Assembly: GCA_017643365.1 (NCBI GenBank)
Contig: JAEPNO010000004.1
Span: forward strand, 1 to 64,000
Reading direction: 5' to 3'
DNA: 64,000 bases
DNA from: Balneolaceae bacterium
GTDB taxonomy: Bacteria; Bacteroidota; Rhodothermia; Balneolales; Balneolaceae
In this document: positions 9,335 through 15,246 of the stretch, piece by piece
How positions within the stretch are numbered: the stretch's first letter is position 1
How the letters are laid out: every line of letters starts with the position of its first letter
Made by a program: the position numbers and the translations under genes
The notes under the pieces: generated by a model
Told to the model about the DNA's origin: nothing
The model's database searches: none
The model's input: the letters and a program-made list of their open reading frames with translations, nothing else

Positions 9335-9358
9335 TTATTTAAGCAAGTTCTTAAATAA
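9335..9358. promoter_or_regulatory. ArsR-family operator, first copy
   Basis: TTATTTAAG (9335-9343) and CTTAAATAA (9350-9358) form a perfect 9-bp inverted repeat with a 6-bp spacer. The dyad overlaps the -33 side of the promoter for the mer regulator gene. Confidence 0.75.
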
Positions 9359-9477
9359 AGTTTTCAACAATTCGTCTTTGTCAGCGGTGGGTGATTTAGC
9401 TCTTTTGGTTTTTTAGAGATGGCTTTTGTGTCGGCAAAAAACCAAATGTGCTAAATGTGCGGTGGGTTTTTAGGGTG

Positions 9478-9614
9478 ACGCACAACGGTCTTGGCTATGG
9501 TTTCGTTGCGGAATGGTTCGGCAGAACTATTCCGCCGTAAACCAAAGTTAGCAAACACGCAGGAATTTCCGCGAGGAAATTCCGCCGCAATGAACTATAG
9601 CCGTTGTTGTGCGC
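9478..9614 (-). repeat. attC-like site B
   Basis: The left core is ACGCACAAC (9478-9486) and the right core GTTGTGCGC (9606-9614). The stem is 9493-9511 with 9585-9602. The internal hairpin GGAATTTCC-gcga-GGAAATTCC (9562-9583) is perfect. Confidence 0.88.
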
Positions 9615-9620
9615 TGGCTT

Positions 9621-10085
9621 TTAATTCTTTTGTTCGGCGACACTATTTACCTCAATCCAATAACCATTTGGGTCTTGAAAAAACACCTGCTTAATTCCGT
9701 CAGCTCTAACATTTATCTTATTTATAGTTCCAGGCCAGTCAGAATATTCAATATTCATTGACTTTAACTTGTCAATTAACAAGTCAAAATCAGATGTAGT
9801 CAATGCCAAGTGTACTGCTTTATTCGTTTTTATCTCATCTTTAAGAATTGAAATCAGATGCAATTCTTTTCCTTCGCCGAGCGACAACCATCTAATTCCT
9901 TCAATGATTGTTCTATTTTTGATTTCGTTCAAATTCAGTACGTTTTTATAAAATTCCGCAGATTGATCAGAATCTTTTACTGATAAAGCAAAGTGATTGA
10001 AATTCACAGAAATTTCACTTTTCTCTTGTCCAATTACAAATCCACTAGACTGGATTAAAATCAGCAGAGCAATTAGTTTTTTCAT
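9621..10085 (-). CDS. Exported VOC/glyoxalase-fold protein
   Basis: Cassette 2 (9606-10130) encodes this 154-residue protein. The ATG at 10085 gives a clear signal peptide (MKKLIALLILIQSSGFVIGQ); an upstream in-frame ATG at 10127 falls inside the recombination core and is less likely. The mature part has the beta-alpha-beta pattern of the vicinal oxygen chelate superfamily: FNHFALSVKDSDQSAEFYKNVL at the start and VFFQDPNGYWIEV at the end, with candidate metal ligands His (FNHFAL) and Glu (IEV). It is a single module and would dimerise. The substrate is unknown. The stop is 6 bp from site B. Confidence 0.8.
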   Translation of the reverse strand: MKKLIALLILIQSSGFVIGQEKSEISVNFNHFALSVKDSDQSAEFYKNVLNLNEIKNRTIIEGIRWLSLGEGKELHLISILKDEIKTNKAVHLALTTSDFDLLIDKLKSMNIEYSDWPGTINKINVRADGIKQVFFQDPNGYWIEVNSVAEQKN

Positions 10086-10121
10086 AATTCTATTGGTTAA
10101 TGTTAGTTCTATTTTCAGCTT

Positions 10122-10256
10122 GCGCACAACGGTCTCGGCTATGAGTAGTTGCGTGGTTTAGCACTTAACTTTGCAACTACACACCAAGTTGGAAATTCCG
10201 CAGGAATTTCCAAAGTAGGCGAGAACAAGCAATTACTTATAGCCATTGTTGTGCTT
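10122..10256 (-). repeat. attC-like site C
   Basis: The left core is GCGCACAAC (10122-10130) and the right core GTTGTGCTT (10248-10256). The stem is 10137-10152 with 10229-10244 (14 of 16). A perfect 11-bp internal hairpin lies at 10189-10213. The sequence is closely related to sites E and K. Confidence 0.9.
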
Positions 10257-10259
10257 TCG

Positions 10260-11027
10260 TTATTTTTCTATTTCATTGTCAATTAACGAAATAATATTTT
10301 TATTTCTTTCTTTAATCATTTCGAGAGTTTTATTCATTCCGTTAAAGTACATAGCCGCAAATGCAAATCCATTCTTCTGTTTTTGGTCTTTTAACATTTC
10401 TCGAAAATCATCTTCATCTAAATTACCTAAAGAACCCGTTGTTCCATTTGATTTTTGATAGAAGTAATTGTTGGACAACGAATATATATCAGTCATTCCA
10501 TAAGAAGGCTCATATAAGGTTATTTCTGCATCATATCTAAAATGGTCTTCGGAATATTTAAGTTTTTTGTAAAGCTTATCAACTGTAAGTAATTCATTTT
10601 TTATGGAATCATTAGAAATAATTGCAAAATTTCCCGAATTCATAAGTTCTTGAAATGTATTGTCTGTTTGATAAAACCTTTGCCAAGTATATACGTCAAT
10701 GGTATATTTATTAAACTCATTCCAGTCTGTGACAGGTCTTCCATTATAATGTTCAACAACATTACTGGCAGAAATTGCACGCTCTGTTCTATTGGATATG
10801 TATTGGTCAATTTCTAAATTGGTTATTACCAAGTCAGTCTTAATGTTTTTCAAGTATGAAACTTCTTTTGTCCTTGATTTTTTTTCCTCGTTTAGGTTAT
10901 TGATTTGTAATGCTATCAAAATTCCGATAACGACAAGTATTATTTCTCCAATTGCATAAAGCAAATATTTACTGAATTTATTTTCAGTCAGCGTTTTTTG
11001 TCTAATTTTTCTAAAGAATTTTATCAT
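10260..11027 (-). CDS. DUF6090-family membrane-anchored protein
   Basis: Cassette 3 encodes this 255-residue protein. It has the hallmark start of the family: a basic MIKFFRKIRQKTLTENKFSKYL followed by a single membrane segment AIGEIILVVIGILIALQINN (about residues 25-45) and a long, charged, helical remainder with a coiled-coil look. The family is common in Bacteroidota and has no known function. A second member is in cassette 6 (12843-13565), so two independent cassettes carry the same family. The stop is 3 bp past the right core of site C. This cassette is the only one whose two termini are not complementary. Confidence 0.85.
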   Translation of the reverse strand: MIKFFRKIRQKTLTENKFSKYLLYAIGEIILVVIGILIALQINNLNEEKKSRTKEVSYLKNIKTDLVITNLEIDQYISNRTERAISASNVVEHYNGRPVTDWNEFNKYTIDVYTWQRFYQTDNTFQELMNSGNFAIISNDSIKNELLTVDKLYKKLKYSEDHFRYDAEITLYEPSYGMTDIYSLSNNYFYQKSNGTTGSLGNLDEDDFREMLKDQKQKNGFAFAAMYFNGMNKTLEMIKERNKNIISLIDNEIEK

Positions 11028-11043
11028 TGGTTAGCGGTTTCTG

Positions 11044-11245
11044 ATAATGAACGGTTTTGTATATGGCTCGTAGCGTGTAAATTAGAAAATTGTTTTCGGA
11101 TTAAGCACAAGCCAGATTTTTAAATTTTACTATTTATCTTTTTTGTTGGAAAGTCGTCAAATTTAAAAATTTGGCGACTTTCCAAATATGCCTTAACTTC
11201 GATTAAGCAACTGATTAGCTATGAGCTATATACGTTGTTACCTGT
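11044..11245 (-). repeat. attC-like site D (long form)
   Basis: The left core is ATAATGAAC (11044-11052) and the right core GTTACCTGT (11237-11245). The stem is 11059-11075 with 11217-11233. A large internal hairpin pairs 11146-11164 with 11167-11185 (18 of 19, the other a G-T). The left core does not match its own cassette end (GTTGTGCTT). About 100 bp between this site and the next stop at 11348 hold no gene. Confidence 0.85.
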
Positions 11246-11347
11246 AGTTATTTTCTGTTCATTTTTGTCCTAAATCCAATTCTATTTCTTTTTGGTCATT
11301 ATAAAAAACACTTTGTTATAGTAAGGAAATATTGATATCGTCAACTT

Positions 11348-11965
11348 TTAGCTATACATCTTTTTCCCTTGTATAACCATTTCTAATATTAGTAAAGGAA
11401 TAACCCAACTCGACCAAACAGATAGAGCGAAAATATCTACTGGTTCAGCTATTTCTAATGGTTGTAAGACATCAATAATCAACCTCGTAAATACAAATGC
11501 GGTAAACGTTATTGTGTAGCTTCTTAACATCCACTCCTTATGCAATTCAATTTTTCTTTTTTTAATAGAAAAGAACGCCATCAATCCTGTAGAAGCCCAA
11601 AAAAATGACATTGCCATTAATCCAAATTTATAACCAAGATTTACTTGTGATGTCAAAGCCAGATACATTCCCGTAATTCCTCCAAGTACTACACAGACCA
11701 AATATATTCTTCCCAATAACCTATGTCGATGAATGTTTTTATTCCGAAATGAAGGAATAAATTGAAAGGGTCCAATTATTATGGCAATAATTCCTAAAAT
11801 TATATGTGGAAGTAAAACATTGACTCTGGAAAAGTAATAATCTCCATAAGACTCTTGAGAAGGTACAACCATAGAAAATGCTCTCGTTAAAACATAATAT
11901 GCTCCAATAATCAGGATTAAAATATATAGGATATTCAATAGATTTTTAACGGATTTAGTTTTCAT
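11348..11965 (-). CDS. DUF2306-family multi-pass membrane protein
   Basis: Cassette 4 (11237-11994, ends GTTACCTGT/ACAGGTAAC) encodes this 205-residue protein with about six membrane segments. The conserved stretch of the family is visible: PHIILGIIAIIIGPFQFI, then NIHRHRLLGRIYLVCV and ELHKEWMLRSYTITFTAFVFTR, including the histidines and arginines at the membrane border typical of DUF2306. The function is unknown. The start lies about 20 bp inside the cassette end, and no promoter is visible between them, so transcription probably comes from upstream cassettes. Confidence 0.85.
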   Translation of the reverse strand: MKTKSVKNLLNILYILILIIGAYYVLTRAFSMVVPSQESYGDYYFSRVNVLLPHIILGIIAIIIGPFQFIPSFRNKNIHRHRLLGRIYLVCVVLGGITGMYLALTSQVNLGYKFGLMAMSFFWASTGLMAFFSIKKRKIELHKEWMLRSYTITFTAFVFTRLIIDVLQPLEIAEPVDIFALSVWSSWVIPLLILEMVIQGKKMYS

Positions 11966-11985
11966 ATGGTTGGTTTTGGTTAATT

Positions 11986-12120
11986 ACAGGTAACGGTTCG
12001 GGCTATGAGTAGTTGCCTGGGTTAGCACGAAACTTTGCAAGTACACACCAAACTGAAAATCCGCGAGGATTTTCAGAAGTAGGCAAGAACAAGCAATTGC
12101 TTATAGCCATTGTTGTGCGT
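11986..12120 (-). repeat. attC-like site E
   Basis: The left core is ACAGGTAAC (11986-11994) and the right core GTTGTGCGT (12112-12120). The stem is 12001-12016 with 12093-12108. A perfect 10-bp internal hairpin CTGAAAATCC-gcga-GGATTTTCAG lies at 12053-12076. It differs from site C by compensatory changes. Confidence 0.9.
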
Positions 12121-12127
12121 TCGTATT

Positions 12128-12583
12128 TTATTCTTTCATTTCTACTCTTATCAGCCGAATAGTTTTCGTATCGCTTAAATTTTCTACTGTATGAGGTGCT
12201 TCAGGGTCTTTGTACATTGTCAAAGGAAAAACAAGAGGTTCAGGTAACTTCCGGGTATCTATAATCACATTTCCTTCTGCGTCTCGGTCAATGAAATCCC
12301 CAGCTTCTATAATATATAAGACACTTTTCCATTGATGATGGTGAACAGGTTCAATTTCGTTGGGTAAGACAGTTACTTCTAAAACCCTTACTTTATCATT
12401 TTCCAATAGTATTTTATGATTATTTGGTGCAGATACAACCGCATCTTGGTCTTTTGGCCAATCCGCTGGATTTCCTGTTTTATACGAAAGTTTTTGTTCT
12501 TCAGTCGTTTGTCCGAAAACTGAAATAGTCGAAAATACTGCAAAGCAAATCACAGCAATTAGAAATTTAAAAGTTGATTTCAT
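12128..12583 (-). CDS. Secreted cupin-domain protein
   Basis: Cassette 5 (12112-12675) encodes this 151-residue protein with a signal peptide ending ISVFGQ. A single cupin barrel follows: LLENDKVRVLEVTVLPNEIEP, then the metal-binding HHHQWKSVLYIIEAGDF, and a second conserved histidine in APHTVENL. The three histidines and the glutamate suggest a metal-binding small beta-barrel, but no enzymatic role can be assigned. The stop is 8 bp from site E. Confidence 0.82.
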   Translation of the reverse strand: MKSTFKFLIAVICFAVFSTISVFGQTTEEQKLSYKTGNPADWPKDQDAVVSAPNNHKILLENDKVRVLEVTVLPNEIEPVHHHQWKSVLYIIEAGDFIDRDAEGNVIIDTRKLPEPLVFPLTMYKDPEAPHTVENLSDTKTIRLIRVEMKE

Positions 12584-12666
12584 ATTTTGTCAGTTTTAGT
12601 TTAGGTGCTTACTCTAATCGGTTTTCAGCTTTCCCGTTTTTCTTTGTTACTGTCGCTTGTCATATG

Positions 12667-12800
12667 ACGCACAACGTTCTAGTATAAACACAGTAGAATC
12701 TTTTGCTCGGGAACTTTTTCGTTTTCTATTGATCATCATTTTATTGACATATTTTCATTTTGCACTTCGCCTGCTATTGTGTTTATACATTGTTATCAGC
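12667..12800 (-). repeat. attC-like site F
   Basis: The left core is ACGCACAAC (12667-12675) and the right core GTTATCAGC (12792-12800). The stem is 12682-12696 with 12774-12788 (14 of 15). The stem sequence belongs to a different subfamily from C/E/K. Confidence 0.87.
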
Positions 12801-12842
12801 TTTTTTCTAAAAATATTCTGGAGGAGGAATAGCATGATTCCG

Positions 12843-13565
12843 TTATTCTTTGAGTGACTCCAATAAATTCAACATCTTAACAGACTCGTCCATTAGGTTA
12901 TGATATCGAGTCATATATACATTCAATAAAAACCTTCTTTGAAGTGTAAGGGCATTCATGGTCGATGCGTACTTTTTAAAGTAGTTTTCATCCACGTATT
13001 CAGCGTACAATTTATCGGGTAGAATACCACCAAACCCGACATTTATCACATGTCGATTGAGTGTCTCATAGAGCACGAGCGTACTTAAATCATTAGCCTT
13101 GATGTACCTTTCCTGCAGCGCATTGAATTTTACAAGTGCGCTTCGCTCTTCTCCAGTAAACAACTCCAGATCCCCGGCATTCAACATTGCTACAAAGCTG
13201 GTATTATTGAAGTTAGAGAGTGTACTTAGATTTCGTGTAAAGTCTATGTTGGGCAAATCTTTGAGTTGAATCGACATTTCAGCTAGATCTGACTTGAGTG
13301 TGTCAAGTTTATCCAACTCGGATTGACTATATCCTATCATTCTCTTGATAGCCGTGGTATCACTTTGAATCTCTTCAATCATGGAATGGACATAATCCAT
13401 CTTCCGTTTGCTTTTTTCTTTCAAGGTGATTGCTTGATTAATTTGTACTGCTATTAGTATTCCAACCACGACAAGAATGATCTCACCTATTGCATATAGC
13501 AGATATTTTGTGAATTTATTTTCAGTCATAAGCTTTCTGCGGATTTGGCGGATGAGGAAGAGCAT
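12843..13565 (-). CDS. DUF6090-family membrane-anchored protein (second copy)
   Basis: Cassette 6 (12792-13587) encodes this 240-residue protein. It shares the family start (MLFLIRQIRRKLMTENKFTKYL) and membrane segment AIGEIILVVVGILIAVQINQ with the protein at 10260-11027, but the rest is strongly diverged, so this is an independent acquisition rather than a local duplication. The soluble part is helical, with a predicted extracytoplasmic coiled region. The start is 22 bp from the cassette end, leaving no room for a complete promoter. The function is unknown. Confidence 0.83.
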   Translation of the reverse strand: MLFLIRQIRRKLMTENKFTKYLLYAIGEIILVVVGILIAVQINQAITLKEKSKRKMDYVHSMIEEIQSDTTAIKRMIGYSQSELDKLDTLKSDLAEMSIQLKDLPNIDFTRNLSTLSNFNNTSFVAMLNAGDLELFTGEERSALVKFNALQERYIKANDLSTLVLYETLNRHVINVGFGGILPDKLYAEYVDENYFKKYASTMNALTLQRRFLLNVYMTRYHNLMDESVKMLNLLESLKE

Positions 13566-13578
13566 GGATTAGGTTTTT

Positions 13579-13713
13579 GCTGATAACGTCTCGGCTATGC
13601 GCAGTGGCGGTTTAAGACCACAAACTTTTCAGCTTTGACCAAAAGTTTGATTTATGTACTGTTTTATCGTTTTGCACATCAGCCGCCATTGTCGTATAGC
13701 CATTGTTATGCAC
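13579..13713 (-). repeat. attC-like site G
   Basis: The left core is GCTGATAAC (13579-13587) and the right core GTTATGCAC (13705-13713). The stem is 13593-13610 with 13683-13701. The reading frame of the cassette 7 gene runs through most of it. Confidence 0.88.
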
Positions 13714-14544
13714 TTTTTGTTCTATTTTTAATAACTCTCCATCATCAAATCCTGTTGTTAAATATTCGGCTTTATGGACGAATGTCAAAGGTGAAATTCG
13801 AGTTTCTATAAATTGTTCAACCCCAGTTTTAACAATTGATTGAATTTCTTCCCAATTCCATTTTTTTGAATCTATACCTAAACTTAAATACCTCTCTTTT
13901 GGTGTAAAATCTTCTTGGCAAGCCCAGTCATCATTTTCCGAATCGTAGTCGTTCGTTCCGATTAAATAGGTTTGATAATCATTTTCAGTTTCTATAATTC
14001 CGAAATTAAATGCTTTAACAGACTGTGGAATTTTTTCTTTGTTGTCAATTCTGTTTATCCAAAAACTTATTAGTCGTTTGATTTCATCTTTATCGATTTC
14101 AATTTTAAAGTCCGAACCAAATTTTTCATATTCAACTTTGTTAAATTCCATTGGTTCAATTTTATCAAACCATTCGACATTCGTTCCTATTGAATTTGGC
14201 ATATCATCAGGACCTCCAGAGTCAAGTCCTATTCTTAACCATTTTACTGAATCTTCAGTTTTCTCAATTTCTACATTTATCACTGTACACCATAAGTCAA
14301 TATCATCAGGACACATCAAAATTGGAACGACTTGTTTTTGTTTACTGTCAAATCTATCCCAAACGAGTTTTCTTTCTTTTGAGTCTTCTAACCAATCAAG
14401 TAAAGTCGGTACGAGTCCAATTAAGTTTTTGTCAGGATATAATTCGTGCAAAATGTTGTCCAAAGATTTTCCGTCCACATTTATTGTCAAATGCGATTCG
14501 TTGGAATACTCACTTTTCTCATATTTTGCTTGAATTTGATTCAT
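13612..14544 (-). CDS. Cassette protein of unknown function, C-terminus encoded by site G
   Basis: Cassette 7 (13705-14563) encodes this 310-residue soluble, acidic, tryptophan-rich protein with no signal peptide. Recognisable patches include PTLLDWLEDSKERKLVWDRF, PILMCPDDIDLWCTVINVE and VKWLRIGLDSGGPDD. Acidic, tryptophan-rich proteins of this style often turn out to be immunity proteins, but I cannot name a family. The last 33 codons or so lie inside attC-like site G, beyond the cassette's right core, so the tail depends on which cassette follows. The start is 19 bp from the cassette end. Confidence 0.65.
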   Translation of the reverse strand: MNQIQAKYEKSEYSNESHLTINVDGKSLDNILHELYPDKNLIGLVPTLLDWLEDSKERKLVWDRFDSKQKQVVPILMCPDDIDLWCTVINVEIEKTEDSVKWLRIGLDSGGPDDMPNSIGTNVEWFDKIEPMEFNKVEYEKFGSDFKIEIDKDEIKRLISFWINRIDNKEKIPQSVKAFNFGIIETENDYQTYLIGTNDYDSENDDWACQEDFTPKERYLSLGIDSKKWNWEEIQSIVKTGVEQFIETRISPLTFVHKAEYLTTGFDDGELLKIEQKVHNNGYTTMAADVQNDKTVHKSNFWSKLKSLWS

Positions 14545-14554
14545 TTCGTCAATT

Positions 14555-14628
14555 GTGCATAACGCTACGCTAAAAAGCGTAAATCGGTTAGGTTGGTTTG
14601 GTTATGATTTTTAGCGATTGTTAGCACC
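14555..14628 (-). repeat. attC-like site H (short form)
   Basis: The left core is GTGCATAAC (14555-14563) and the right core GTTAGCACC (14620-14628). The stem is CGCTAAAAA (14568-14576) with TTTTTAGCG (14608-14616). At 74 bp it is the shortest site and has no internal hairpin comparable to the others. Confidence 0.75.
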
Positions 14629-14634
14629 AGTTTT

Positions 14635-15099
14635 TTATCCATTTTTTATTTTCAAATCTCCCGATATTGGAAAAGCATTGGTTATACCTTCAAGCTGATT
14701 TACCATTTTAGTGATTATTGTTTGGTCAAAATTTATTTCAAATTCGAGTTTGTTTCCCGTTCCTGCAAAATCCATTACTGAGCAATCTGCCTCAAAATGT
14801 CCAATTCCGTCACCTTTAATTTTAATAACTACCTGTCCTTCTAATGTGTCAAATAGTGCCGTTCCATCCAATTTGTCATAAAGTCGAGAAAGTTCTTGTT
14901 TGAATTTTTCAAAATCAGTGGTCATTAATTCAGCGTCAAACTGACCTGTGAACGCCCCTGCTTTGACCGTTACGTTGGATTTAATCCAATTATTATCCCA
15001 ATCCAATTCAGCGTCTGGGTGTGACAGTTTTAGTAGGTCGATTCTAATGAAGTCACCGCTGTCCTTAAGCTCAAAATATTTAGTATCGCTATTTGTCAT
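14635..15099 (-). CDS. WapI-type immunity-like protein
   Basis: Cassette 8 (14620-15116, ends GTTAGCACC/GGTGCTAAC) encodes this 154-residue soluble protein. The pattern DWDNNWIKSNVTVKAGAFTGQFDAELMTTDFEKFKQELSRLY, followed by a glycine-rich KIKGDGIGHFEADCSVMD and DQTIITKMVNQLEGI, resembles the WapI family of immunity proteins that neutralise contact-dependent toxins of the wall-associated WapA type. The match is by eye and the partner toxin is absent, so it would act as an orphan immunity gene. The start is 17 bp from the cassette end. Confidence 0.65.
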   Translation of the reverse strand: MTNSDTKYFELKDSGDFIRIDLLKLSHPDAELDWDNNWIKSNVTVKAGAFTGQFDAELMTTDFEKFKQELSRLYDKLDGTALFDTLEGQVVIKIKGDGIGHFEADCSVMDFAGTGNKLEFEINFDQTIITKMVNQLEGITNAFPISGDLKIKNG

Positions 15100-15107
15100 A
15101 TTTAATT

Positions 15108-15241
15108 GGTGCTAACGGTTAGTATATGAAAAGTAGGCGATTTCGAAGCACTAAACTACGGTTAAGCACAAAGTTTGATACGAGCCGAAACCCTTGAATT
15201 TATTACTATTTCGCCTATTTTTTATATACATTGTTAGCCAC
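15108..15241 (-). repeat. attC-like site I
   Basis: The left core is GGTGCTAAC (15108-15116) and the right core GTTAGCCAC (15233-15241). The stem is 15123-15140 with 15211-15228 (16 of 18). It is nearly a copy of site L, 4.9 kb away, while the genes on either side are unrelated. Confidence 0.9.
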
Positions 15242-15246
15242 TGGCT

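Noticed and set aside
14039-14573. Plus-strand frames opposite the cassette 7 gene
   Set aside because: Low-complexity serine/leucine-rich translations lie in the shadow of a better coding frame.
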